Of a DNA stretch of 47,101 nucleotides, positions 25,342-31,932 are shown piece by piece. The stretch is from a virus: the IMG/VR virus record IMGVR_UViG_3300046028_004163, positions 1-47,101 of that record, one strand, 5' to 3'. Position numbers and translations under genes: made by a program. Each line of letters starts with the position of its first letter. The stretch's first letter is position 1. The notes beneath the pieces were generated by a model that was given only the letters and a program-made list of their open reading frames with translations, ran no database searches and was not told the DNA's origin.

Positions 25342-25598
25342 GTTGGTTTGATGCGTTAAATGCTAATTCATGCACTAACTTTACCAAAGCTCGCAAAGGA
25401 AGGACTGAAGAGCTTTTATCTTTGCTTCCTGATGTGTTTACCATTAAGGACGTACTAAAAGTAAATGCAAAACATGGAATTTACGCTTCAGAGAACACGG
25501 CTAGACATGCGGAAAGTATGGTAAAACTTGGTCACGTTACTAAAGAATATAAAAAACTACCTAGTGGTGGTAGATATTGTGTTTATACTAAGATTTAG
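25338..25598 (+). CDS. Small early protein, possible winged helix
   Basis: 86 aa, ATGA overlap. The pattern EELLSLLPDVFTIKDVLKVN, ENTARHAESMVKLGHVTKEY, then a GGRYCVYTKI strand looks like a winged-helix DNA-binding domain with a wing hairpin. It is the last gene before the large non-coding region, so a regulator of that RNA or of late genes is a possible but untested role. Confidence 0.6.
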   Translation: MSWFDALNANSCTNFTKARKGRTEELLSLLPDVFTIKDVLKVNAKHGIYASENTARHAESMVKLGHVTKEYKKLPSGGRYCVYTKI

Positions 25599-25601
25599 TG
25601 C

Positions 25602-25630
25602 TTGCATAATTTTATAACATGTATTAATAT
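25602..25630 (+). promoter_or_regulatory. Promoter with palindromic operator ahead of the non-coding region
   Basis: TTGCAT (25602-25607), 17 bp, TAATAT (25625-25630); spacer begins AATTTTATA as in the other members of this promoter family. No ORF of note follows for about 890 bp, so its product is probably an RNA. Confidence 0.65.
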
Positions 25631-25637
25631 GTACCTA

Positions 25638-26490
25638 TTGAAGAAGACGACACAGCCCTATTTTTCTCCTGCGAATTGCAAAATCCACAATAATTTGCAT
25701 AAGTAGGCACAGCTAGGGGGGGTTGTGTCGAGTATTATTAGCTAGCTGTGACTCCTTATGTTGTGGTCGTGTGGTGGCGATACTTATTGTGGAATACCGG
25801 AGTTGCTGGCCTAAGCAGCAGTTAGTCATAAGCATGTTTAGGTGTGTTTATGACTAGCACATTTTTTGTGTTGGTCGCGCTTTCCTGAGTGCGGTTTTAT
25901 TTAGTTCGCCTCGCTTAACCTCCGCCAAGAAACCAAGCGGGGCGAACTACCTATTACTTAATTGATCCTGAGCCACGGCAGGTTAAGCCCGTTGACGGTA
26001 GCCATACCGAGAGTGAGCGAACGATTACCACAAGCGGACGCGCAAGGACGGGCAGTCGTGCAGTGGGAGGGTTGTTTAACCCTATACAGCTCGGAAAGAC
26101 GAGCACCAACAATTTGAATACTGACTGCGGGTTGAAATAATATCGCACAAATAGGGTTTGAATCTGAAGGTGACGGAAGCGGTTAGTCGTCTGTGTTGGT
26201 GTATATTATCTATGCAGTGCATAGATCAAAACACAGGTAGCTTATAGGTAAAGCGGGGGATGTCTAATCCCTGGTAAGCTGGTTCGAGTCCAGTCCTGTG
26301 TTGTTTTATTTAGAACAAATAAAACGGGACATATCCTGAGTATTTAGTAACTAGACAAAAAAAACACTGATCATGCTTAGTATTGTTGAGTGAAAGAGAA
26401 AGGCTGCAACCATTGGGTCAGCAATAGTCCGCTGGGCGATGTGCAAAAGAAGGGTTAATGGTGTAAGAGATGTTTCCCCTTTTATTTGTT
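25638..26490 (+). ncRNA. Candidate ornate large non-coding RNA
   Basis: No ORF with an SD or family motif is found on either strand between 25599 and 26522. The + strand folds into strong helices: 25648-25658 with 25720-25730, 25804-25808 with 25816-25820, 25821-25831 with 25848-25858, 25902-25916 with 25935-25949 (15 bp with one G-U), 25996-26000 with 26005-26009, 26068-26073 with 26078-26083, 26089-26093 with 26100-26104, nested 26104-26111 with 26194-26201 around 26120-26128 with 26179-26187, 26208-26215 with 26219-26226, a tRNA-shaped domain at 26231-26302, and 26303-26311 with 26317-26325. It ends near a C/T-rich tract. Boundaries are inferred. Confidence 0.6.
26231..26302 (+). tRNA. tRNA-like domain, Arg(UCU)-like but with G33
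   Basis: Seven-pair acceptor ACACAGG/CCTGTGT, D arm GCTTATAGGTAAAGC, anticodon stem GGGGA/TCCCT, loop TGTCTAA, T arm GCTGG-TTCGAGT-CCAGT, and discriminator T; no CCA is encoded. Loop position 33 is G instead of the near-universal U, and position 48 is A. Reading position 34-36 gives UCU. It may be a degenerate tRNA or a tRNA mimic built into the surrounding RNA. Confidence 0.6.
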
Positions 26491-26522
26491 TTTTATTTTT
26501 ATTAATTATTCCTAGGGAATAT

Positions 26523-26735
26523 ATGCAGGTTAAAGAAGAGTGGACTAAGCGCAAGTTTATCGAGATGAATCGGGTTTACCTTGGCTTGTCTCAGAAAAAA
26601 CTTGCAGAATTAGCTGGAACGAGTGCGCTATCGATTAGTCATCAAGAGCGTGGGCATCGTCCTCCTCGTGATGCTACGATTGATGCGTTAAGGAAGGCTG
26701 GTGATACGTTAGAACCATTGGCATTTTGGGAATAA
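26523..26735 (+). CDS. XRE-family helix-turn-helix regulator
   Basis: 70 aa from ATG 26523 with AGGGAA upstream; a longer frame back to 26439 has a hydrophobic start without support. The helix-turn-helix is LGLSQKKLAELAGTSALSI followed by SHQERGHRPPRDATIDALRK, a clean Xre/Cro domain (about 17-60). A candidate to bind the palindromic operator family, since it sits right after the large non-coding region and before the late genes. The target is not shown by the sequence. Confidence 0.85.
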   Translation: MQVKEEWTKRKFIEMNRVYLGLSQKKLAELAGTSALSISHQERGHRPPRDATIDALRKAGDTLEPLAFWE

Positions 26736-26771
26736 TAGGGTATTATTGTGTTTTAAATGGAGGTTTAAATT

Positions 26772-26852
26772 ATGGCAGGTGGTAACGGTCGTGAACGTCC
26801 AGTAGAACAAAAACGCTCTACACAACCAACTAAAGTACCTACTAAAAAATAG
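26772..26852 (+). CDS. Tiny basic protein, unknown
   Basis: 26 aa with GGAGG 10 bases upstream: MAGGNGRERPVEQKRSTQPT then a KVPTKK end. Highly basic and probably disordered. Begins the unit that contains two membrane proteins; function unknown. Confidence 0.5.
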   Translation: MAGGNGRERPVEQKRSTQPTKVPTKK

Positions 26853-26859
26853 GTGATTC

Positions 26860-27306
26860 ATGTTAAGCGTTGCTTTTTTATTGTTTGCATTTTTCTTGAA
26901 AAATGATAGGAGAAAAGCAGCGCTTATTCTAGGTTTTGGTAATATTTTATTTTATGTATTATCTTTTTACGTAAAAAGCGACACTTTATATTATTTTGTT
27001 GCATCATTTTTAGATGCTTTTTTTGCGTTTATAGTGAGTGAATACCGTACAAAAACCGCCATTCATTTGGCCGTTGTGTCGCTATGCAGTTGTGTAATAA
27101 ATGGTGTAGGTTACATCTGGTACTTGGCTTATATGCCTGCAATGCCATACAATATCACCATTACTTTTATTTTGGTGATTCAAATGGCAATTTTGCTAAG
27201 GGATGGCATATATGATACAGGATGCGCTTTCTGCAGTTTATATGATAGTTTGGATATGCGTCATCGTGTACTGGGTTCTTTTAAAGGTGAAACGGTGCAA
27301 TCATGA
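26860..27306 (+). CDS. Polytopic membrane protein, unknown
   Basis: 148 aa with four or more predicted membrane helices (about 2-14, 24-38, 43-60, 66-88, 97-112) and a cytosolic C-terminal tail with Cys117, Cys120. AGGTGA precedes ATG. It overlaps the next holin-like gene as ATGA. Could be an antiholin, a membrane-stress or exclusion protein; no family recognised. Confidence 0.6.
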   Translation: MLSVAFLLFAFFLKNDRRKAALILGFGNILFYVLSFYVKSDTLYYFVASFLDAFFAFIVSEYRTKTAIHLAVVSLCSCVINGVGYIWYLAYMPAMPYNITITFILVIQMAILLRDGIYDTGCAFCSLYDSLDMRHRVLGSFKGETVQS

Positions 27307-27560
27307 ACGAACACGGAAACAACGCATCAGAAGTATTAGCACTAGCCGCAAATCAACCGAAGATTACCGGGACAATTAGCGCATTAGTTACATCAATTGG
27401 ATTGAGTAATATCAATGTAGTTTTAGGCATGGTAAGCACTTTTATAGGTTTGCTAATCGGTATTTATACGATCTATCGCATGTGGCAGTCTTCTAAGATT
27501 GCCGAAAAAGATATGAGAATCAAAGACATAGAGATTGCAAAGCTGGAAAAAGAACAATAG
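27303..27560 (+). CDS. Small one-TM holin-like protein
   Basis: 85 aa: an outer N-terminus, one membrane helix (VVLGMVSTFIGLLIGIYTIY, about 39-58) and a highly charged C-terminal helix (EKDMRIKDIEIAKLEKEQ). This layout is that of HP1-like/class III holins. It ends at a terminator before the packaging genes. Another holin candidate lies at 30488-30751, so which one is the pore cannot be decided by reading. Confidence 0.65.
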   Translation: MNEHGNNASEVLALAANQPKITGTISALVTSIGLSNINVVLGMVSTFIGLLIGIYTIYRMWQSSKIAEKDMRIKDIEIAKLEKEQ

Positions 27561-27583
27561 ACCGGCATAGGCCGGTTTTTTAT
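27561..27583 (+). terminator. Rho-independent terminator
   Basis: ACCGGC, loop ATAG, GCCGGT, followed by TTTTTTATT; ends the unit 26523-27560. Confidence 0.75.
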
Positions 27584-27596
27584 TAGGAAGATATAA

Positions 27597-27986
27597 ATGT
27601 CTGAGCCAAGTAAGCGTCCTGTTGGTAGACCTCGTGCTATCGATTCTCCAGAAGCATTTGATTCTCTGGTTGATGGATATCTTGATCTGTGCCGACAAAA
27701 CAACGAGCCGATTCTACTTACTGGAATGATCCTATCTCTAGGACTGGTAAGCAAAGAAGCGTTTTACAATTACGAAACATATCCAGAATTTTCTGACTCT
27801 GTAAAACGTGCTCGCATGTTGGTAGAGATGGAGTATGAAAAAAGATTGAACACCGCCTCTGCTGTTGCCGCTCCAATCTTCGCCCTAAAGAACTTTGGAT
27901 GGAAGGACAAGCAAGAGGTTGCTTTGTCCACTACCGATAATTTTGCGGAGTACATGGCAGCCCGTGGACAACAAGAGACTGATTGA
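27597..27986 (+). CDS. Terminase small subunit
   Basis: 129 aa. Begins KRPVGRPRAIDSPEAF, with a helix-turn-helix region SLVDGYLDLCRQNNEPILLTG and conserved YNYETYPEFSDSVKRARML, APIFALKNFGWKDKQEV, a common phage small terminase pattern. It binds the packaging site and recruits the large subunit. It overlaps TerL. TAGGAAG is the SD. Confidence 0.9.
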   Translation: MSEPSKRPVGRPRAIDSPEAFDSLVDGYLDLCRQNNEPILLTGMILSLGLVSKEAFYNYETYPEFSDSVKRARMLVEMEYEKRLNTASAVAAPIFALKNFGWKDKQEVALSTTDNFAEYMAARGQQETD

Positions 27987-29538
27987 AGAAGCTGAGATCC
28001 TTCTGGAAGCCATTAGGCTTAACCCGAATGATCTTGCAGCATGGCGAGCCGGGATTACTAACAAGTGGTTCCGGCTCAATACTTTGTACAACATCAAAGA
28101 TAAGTCAGGTAAGGAGGTGCAGTTTAGGCCAAACTTTGCCCAACGAGCATTTTTTGCAGATAGACATAATAACGATATTGTGCTAAAGGCTAGACAACTT
28201 GGTTTTACTACCTTCGCCATGCTTGATGGGCTTGATGACTGCCTTTTTATCCCTAATTTCTCTTCTGGCTGTATTGCCCATTCCTTTGATTCTGCAAAAG
28301 ATATCTACCGAAGCAAAATAAAGTTTGCTTATCAAAAAATAAATCATGCATTTGTCAATTTTTTAACAGGCGGGCGTTTTGTGCTTCCTGTTCCGGTAAA
28401 TGATAAAAACACCGGGTTTGTATTTAGCAACGGGTCAAGTATTCGCGTAGGTACGGGCTATCGAGGCGATACGCTTCAATCACTGCACATATCAGAATTT
28501 GGCAAGATATGCAAGAAGTATCCAGAAAAGGCAAAGGAGATTGTAACTGGTGCGCTTGAGTCGGTAGGCATTGGCCATCGAATTACCATTGAAAGCACCG
28601 CAGAAGGTCGGGAAGGTTATTTCTACGAGTATGCAGAGGCAGCGCGGATATTGAAAGAGAAGGGTAAAAAGCCTAACTCTATGCAGTATCAATTCCATTT
28701 TTATTCTTGGTGGCAAGATCCTGCCTATACGATGGATGAAGAGCAGGATATGCCTGAACGTCTATTTGCTTACTTTGCAAAGCTTGAATCAAATCATGGC
28801 ATTGCATTAACTGCCGGACAAAAGAAGTGGTATGCCAGCAAGGAAGCAAAGCTTGGTAGTGAGATGACGCGAGAGTACCCAAGTACGCCAGAAGAAGCAT
28901 TCTTGCAGGCCATTGAAGGGGCTTATTACTCGCAGCAATTCAGTAAGATCTATAAAGATGGTCGTATCTGTGTATTGCCTGATAATGATCACCTTGCCGT
29001 GCATACATGCTGGGATATCGGTATCGGGGATAGTACGGCGATCTGGTTTTATCGCATGGTAGGCGATGTGCCACATCTTCTTGATTACTATGAAAACTCA
29101 GGCGAGTCTATGGGCCATTACATCAAGATTATTGAGGATAAGGGCATTGCTAATGGTTGGAAGTTTGGCAATCACACAGCCCCGCATGACATTAATAATC
29201 GTGAGTTTGGTAGCAAAGGTAAGACGCGCAAGGATCTAGCGGCGGAAGGCGTGGAATACATGGGTAAAACGTATGCAATCAAGTTTCAGGTAGCGCCTAA
29301 GCTGTCTATCATGGACGGTATCGAGGCGGCTAGGTTGTTGCTTGCTAAGTGTGTTTTCGATGAAGAGAAGACGACAGATGGGGTGAAGGTGCTAGAGCAT
29401 TACAGGAAGGAATGGAATGACAAGCTAGGATGCTGGCGAGATAATCCGCTACATGACTGGTCGTCACACGGTGCGGATGCGTTCCGTTATCTGGCAGTAG
29501 TAGAGAATAAGCGTAAGTCAGGTGGATTGTTCACCTAA
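27964..29538 (+). CDS. Terminase large subunit (ATPase and nuclease)
   Basis: 524 aa from GTG 27964, the likeliest start inside TerS (GCGGAG upstream); a TTG at 27895 is possible but lacks support. The ATPase has an atypical Walker A LKARQLGFTT and Walker B LHISEFGK with the catalytic Glu, and the nuclease has CWDIGIGDS, the APHDINNREF metal segment and DWSSHGADAFRYL at the end. It powers DNA packaging and makes the cuts. The terminal redundancy of the assembly suits headful (pac) packaging. Confidence 0.95.
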   Translation: MDNKRLIEEAEILLEAIRLNPNDLAAWRAGITNKWFRLNTLYNIKDKSGKEVQFRPNFAQRAFFADRHNNDIVLKARQLGFTTFAMLDGLDDCLFIPNFSSGCIAHSFDSAKDIYRSKIKFAYQKINHAFVNFLTGGRFVLPVPVNDKNTGFVFSNGSSIRVGTGYRGDTLQSLHISEFGKICKKYPEKAKEIVTGALESVGIGHRITIESTAEGREGYFYEYAEAARILKEKGKKPNSMQYQFHFYSWWQDPAYTMDEEQDMPERLFAYFAKLESNHGIALTAGQKKWYASKEAKLGSEMTREYPSTPEEAFLQAIEGAYYSQQFSKIYKDGRICVLPDNDHLAVHTCWDIGIGDSTAIWFYRMVGDVPHLLDYYENSGESMGHYIKIIEDKGIANGWKFGNHTAPHDINNREFGSKGKTRKDLAAEGVEYMGKTYAIKFQVAPKLSIMDGIEAARLLLAKCVFDEEKTTDGVKVLEHYRKEWNDKLGCWRDNPLHDWSSHGADAFRYLAVVENKRKSGGLFT

Positions 29539-29541
29539 TAA

Positions 29542-29588
29542 AAAACCCGCCTTAATTGGCGGGTTTTGTTTATAAAACCCGCCAATTA
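29542..29588. terminator. Overlapping alternative terminator hairpins
   Basis: AAAACCCGCC pairs with GGCGGGTTTT (29542-29567) to end TerL. The same GGCGGGTTTT arm also pairs with a third arm AAAACCCGCCAATTA to give a perfect 15-bp hairpin (29553-29588) that overlaps the C-terminal codons of the leftward gene. Confidence 0.8.
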
Positions 29589-29770
29589 TTATTTGCTAAA
29601 TAATTACATCTGGCAATTGCTATGCTTAATCCGTCTTCACTACGTTCGTATGCGCTGTCTGATGTTGAATGGGTAATTCCAGTTTTAAAAACAACATACG
29701 ATTCTTTGTTATCTAGCACCCAATAATCACCATTTTCATGCTTGATGTCTTTTACTTTATAGCTCATCAT
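29570..29770 (-). CDS. Small unknown protein, moron island
   Basis: 66 aa from ATG 29770, with GCAGGTAATT before it; ATG 29767 is an alternative. Polar, beta-prone (YKVKDIKHENGDYWVLDNKE). Its own promoter with operator lies at 29802-29830. No family recognised. Confidence 0.6.
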   Translation of the reverse strand: MMSYKVKDIKHENGDYWVLDNKESYVVFKTGITHSTSDSAYERSEDGLSIAIARCNYLANNNWRVL

Positions 29771-29801
29771 AATTACCTGCGTTGTTTGATTCGATAAATT
29801 C

Positions 29802-29830
29802 ATTCTACACACAAGCATAAAACTATACAA
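29802..29830 (-). promoter_or_regulatory. Moron promoter with palindromic operator
   Basis: - strand TTGTAT (29830-29825), 17 bp, TAGAAT (29807-29802). The operator arm is AGCATAAAACTATACA on the + strand. Expresses the 29570 gene. Confidence 0.75.
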
Positions 29831-29843
29831 GCACTATGTTAAA

Positions 29844-29870
29844 AAAACCACACGTCTAAGGTGTGGTTTT
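29844..29870 (-). terminator. Terminator after the spanin genes
   Basis: AAAACCACAC, loop, GTGTGGTTTT; on the - strand it is followed by a further run of T. It overlaps the end of the Rz1-like gene. Confidence 0.8.
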
Positions 29871-30077
29871 GTTTAGTGCCGCCGCCCTACACTTTCTATA
29901 AATCCCCACGACTTCAACTAGTTTAAGTGTGGTTGCCTCAAACGAGTTGTCATAAGGCGGAGTCAATACCGGGCAACTAACTACCGCTAGATCATTCGAA
30001 GGCGGCATTGATGTTGCGCATGCTGTCAGCGTCATGGACACAAGAAGCATCACGATAAATTGGATTTCTCTTAACAT
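29856..30077 (-). CDS. Outer spanin lipoprotein (Rz1-like)
   Basis: 73 aa from ATG 30077, with AGAAGG upstream. Signal peptide MLREIQFIVMLLVSMTLTAC ends in lipobox LTAC, so Cys20 is lipidated; the mature protein is Pro/Asn-rich (SMPPSNDL). The gene begins inside the Rz-like gene in another frame, the classic overlapping spanin arrangement. It anchors in the outer membrane and fuses it with the inner one at lysis. Confidence 0.9.
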   Translation of the reverse strand: MLREIQFIVMLLVSMTLTACATSMPPSNDLAVVSCPVLTPPYDNSFEATTLKLVEVVGIYRKCRAAALNKTTP

Positions 30078-30288
30078 TCTGTTGCGCCTTCTGGTAGATG
30101 GTAGCATTGCGTATGGTGATCGCAGCTATGGCCGATGCTGTGGCCGTGGTGGCTGCTTTAGTGGCGCGTTCTTCTATGTTCGTAGCAATGGCGTGTTGGC
30201 CTTCGCTATATTGATAGCCAGCGTATGAGCCAAAAACAGCCCCCATAATGAGGGCTGCTAGGATTGATGATAATAAAAGGCTATTCAT
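29992..30288 (-). CDS. Inner-membrane spanin (Rz-like)
   Basis: 98 aa from ATG 30288, whose start overlaps the stop of the small upstream gene; an in-frame TTG at 30327 is rejected. One N-terminal membrane helix (about 3-21) and an Ala-rich coiled periplasmic domain (ATNIEERATKAATTATASA). The product pairs with the Rz1-like lipoprotein encoded in an overlapping frame to breach the outer membrane. Confidence 0.85.
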   Translation of the reverse strand: MNSLLLSSILAALIMGAVFGSYAGYQYSEGQHAIATNIEERATKAATTATASAIAAITIRNATIYQKAQQNVKRNPIYRDASCVHDADSMRNINAAFE

Positions 30289-30370
30289 AGTCATGCATAG
30301 AAGCCATAATTTCATTTTGTTGATCAAACAATTCTTCTGATAGTGGTTGGAGGGGGGTGTGATTGGTCAT
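30281..30370 (-). CDS. Tiny protein upstream of Rz, unknown
   Basis: 29 aa with AAGGATAAGTGAA before the ATG: MTNHTPLQPLSEELFDQQNE then a short helical end. It overlaps the Rz start (TATGAATAG), so it may couple translation of the spanin. No family recognised. Confidence 0.5.
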   Translation of the reverse strand: MTNHTPLQPLSEELFDQQNEIMASMHDYE

Positions 30371-30381
30371 TTCACTTATCC

Positions 30382-30528
30382 TTAATCAATAACGTCAACA
30401 GTAACTTTGAATCCCGAAAGATCCGGCGATTTATGATCAAGCCTTTCATAAATTTCATCTTTAAGTTCGTAACCATCAAATCCCATATCATTTAGCTCTG
30501 CTTGAGTTACTTTTACAACAATTTCCAT
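30382..30528 (-). CDS. Small unknown protein in the lysis island
   Basis: 48 aa, too short for most ORF calls: begins MEIVVKVTQAELNDMGFDGY. AAGGATAAGTTAA precedes ATG 30528. Compact alpha/beta pattern, acidic. Located between the holin-like and spanin genes; possibly a lysis regulator but nothing specific shows it. Confidence 0.55.
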   Translation of the reverse strand: MEIVVKVTQAELNDMGFDGYELKDEIYERLDHKSPDLSGFKVTVDVID

Positions 30529-30751
30529 TTAACTTATCCTTTACTGATTTAAAAGAAACAATCCTCAGGAATATCACGCACCAAGGAATCCATTTACCTA
30601 ATCCCGCTTCTGCTGGCATGTACTGAGCAATTATTGGTAATTCATGATAAGCTAATGATAGCACATCAGTATAGTATTGTGCAAGTACACCCATGAATGT
30701 GCAGAATATAACTGTGGCTTTTTTGTGGGAGGTGCGCCAGTCATCTATCAA
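30488..30751 (-). CDS. Holin candidate (DUF7940-like), TTG start
   Basis: 87 aa starting at TTG 30751 that overlaps the previous stop as TTGA. Begins IDDWRTSHKKATVIFCTFMG with a first membrane helix (about 12-32) and a second (about 52-68), separated by ELPIIAQYMPAEAGLGKW, and has a Lys-rich end. This arrangement is that of two-TM phage holins, which release endolysin, and spanins lie just downstream. Another holin-like gene is at 27303. Confidence 0.65.
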   Translation of the reverse strand: MIDDWRTSHKKATVIFCTFMGVLAQYYTDVLSLAYHELPIIAQYMPAEAGLGKWIPWCVIFLRIVSFKSVKDKLNGNCCKSNSSRAK

Positions 30752-30948
30752 GCGGATAATTTCTTAATCTCCTTCTTGCACGCCCAATAATCATGCACCT
30801 CGCTACTTGGTAGAGGAATGCAATGTGATTTGTCGATGTACTTTGATTCGTCAAAACGAATCGTAATACGAGTAACGCTTAATAGCCCAAAAATAAGCAA
30901 AACAAGAGTTATTAGAAAAAATATATCAACTATTTTTCGTAACATCAT
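30748..30948 (-). CDS. One-TM protein, possible lysis regulator
   Basis: 66 aa with N-terminal membrane helix (about 6-26) and a soluble, probably periplasmic domain with two Cys (SHCIPLP, YWACKKEIKKL). Four-base TTGA overlap with the holin candidate links it to lysis, where antiholins of this size occur. Function not shown. Confidence 0.55.
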   Translation of the reverse strand: MMLRKIVDIFFLITLVLLIFGLLSVTRITIRFDESKYIDKSHCIPLPSSEVHDYWACKKEIKKLSA

Positions 30949-31029
30949 TCACCCCACAAAATACCAAATTAAAGAATAAACAACGCCAGCGGATAGCGTT
31001 AGTAGGAAGTATTTGAGGTCTTGGTTCAT
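30949..31029 (-). CDS. Tiny single-TM protein
   Basis: 26 aa, begins MNQDLKYFLLTLSAGVVYSL with one membrane helix. It lies between the 31030 gene and the one-TM gene with no gap. Small hydrophobic peptides recur in these islands. Confidence 0.5.
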   Translation of the reverse strand: MNQDLKYFLLTLSAGVVYSLIWYFVG

Positions 31030-31437
31030 TTATTTTCCATCTAGACAATCAATAAATGATTCAATCATAGAGACAAGTTCTTCAAGCTTTTCTTTTGCTT
31101 CGCTAGAGCTTAAAGACTTGTCTGCAAAAATACCTTGAATGGCCTTTACAGCTATTTCATAATATTTCATTTTTTTGTATTCCTCATAGTCTGCGGTGAA
31201 TTGTTCGCGGGATAATGGGGTTTGCCAGTCCTCTGATATAACTGGTATATATGGAATTGACTGATTAGGGCACATGAAATCAATTAGCCACATTTTTTTA
31301 TGATGCTTGGAGAGTAATGGCATTTTTGAATATTCAGCCAAAATCCCATCATCCCCATCCTGAGCAATAAACCGGCAATCAGGATGCAAATCATTAGGCG
31401 TTACTCCTGATTTAATTAGGATTTTGGATAGGTTCAT
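31030..31437 (-). CDS. Unknown soluble protein, moron island
   Basis: 135 aa with GGGAATAAAAA before ATG 31437. The N-terminal half has DCRFIAQDGDDGILAEYSKM; the C-terminal half is helical (SSSEAKEKLEELVSMIESF). Neighbouring genes overlap or abut, so an operon is likely. No family recognised. Confidence 0.6.
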   Translation of the reverse strand: MNLSKILIKSGVTPNDLHPDCRFIAQDGDDGILAEYSKMPLLSKHHKKMWLIDFMCPNQSIPYIPVISEDWQTPLSREQFTADYEEYKKMKYYEIAVKAIQGIFADKSLSSSEAKEKLEELVSMIESFIDCLDGK

Positions 31438-31583
31438 TTTTTATTCCCTATTTTTTTAAAAAAATTAATTACATCAAAAAATATGTTATACAAAATGTAA
31501 AAAACAATCCATAACACGCCAATTGCTATGAAGCCGCCAAAAAAATACATGGCGACTACATCTTGAATTGTGTATACAAACAT
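31434..31583 (-). CDS. Small membrane protein
   Basis: 49 aa, aromatic and hydrophobic (MFVYTIQDVVAMYFFGGFIA, then an ILYNIFF stretch) and probably one or two membrane helices. AAAGGAG before ATG 31583; ATGA overlap with the next gene. Function unknown. Confidence 0.55.
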   Translation of the reverse strand: MFVYTIQDVVAMYFFGGFIAIGVLWIVFYILYNIFFDVINFFKKIGNKK

Positions 31584-31774
31584 TATTTACTCTCCTTTGC
31601 CATTTCGGCTGCGATTGCGGCGCGTGGTGTTGGGTAAACATTCTCACAAATATAGCCATCTTCATGCTTAACGCAATAATCCCCCACATACCCATCTTCA
31701 ATTACTGACGCGCACTTTTTAAACATCCAGTCCAACATCTCGCTATCGGTTGGTGTGTGTTGTGTATCGCTCAT
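31583..31774 (-). CDS. Small unknown protein, moron island
   Basis: 63 aa from ATG 31774 with GGAG 10 bases upstream; a frame extension to 31822 is not supported. Contains DSEMLDWMFKKCASVIEDGY and two further Cys (DYCVKHEDGYICENV), so a small metal site or disulfide is possible. No family recognised. Confidence 0.55.
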   Translation of the reverse strand: MSDTQHTPTDSEMLDWMFKKCASVIEDGYVGDYCVKHEDGYICENVYPTPRAAIAAEMAKESK

Positions 31775-31897
31775 TGTGCTTAATCTCCAAATGTTTTTTG
31801 ATAAAATCGTCAATGTAGCCATTCGGTCTTATTTGTCCGATAAGTGCATCTATAGCCAAGGAAGGATTTATATCCTTGCTTATCCTAGAGTATTGGT

Positions 31898-31920
31898 AAA
31901 GGCGCTTCCACCGCGCCTTT
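31898..31920. terminator. Terminator-like hairpin
   Basis: AAAGGCGC, loop TTCCACC, GCGCCTTT with short T ends on both strands. Lies between the Ala-rich repeat gene and the 31583 gene. Confidence 0.6.
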
Positions 31921-31932
31921 TATGACAACATA

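Noticed and set aside
25954-26148. Leftward 64-aa ORF in the non-coding region
   Set aside because: No SD or promoter and it runs through several perfect hairpins of the + strand.
26351-26554. Leftward 67-aa ORF
   Set aside because: Opposes the XRE gene, no SD, low-complexity composition.
19503-26735. Temperate phage with integrase and CI
   Set aside because: No integrase, excisionase or CI-like repressor with a cleavage site was seen; only two small HTH proteins.
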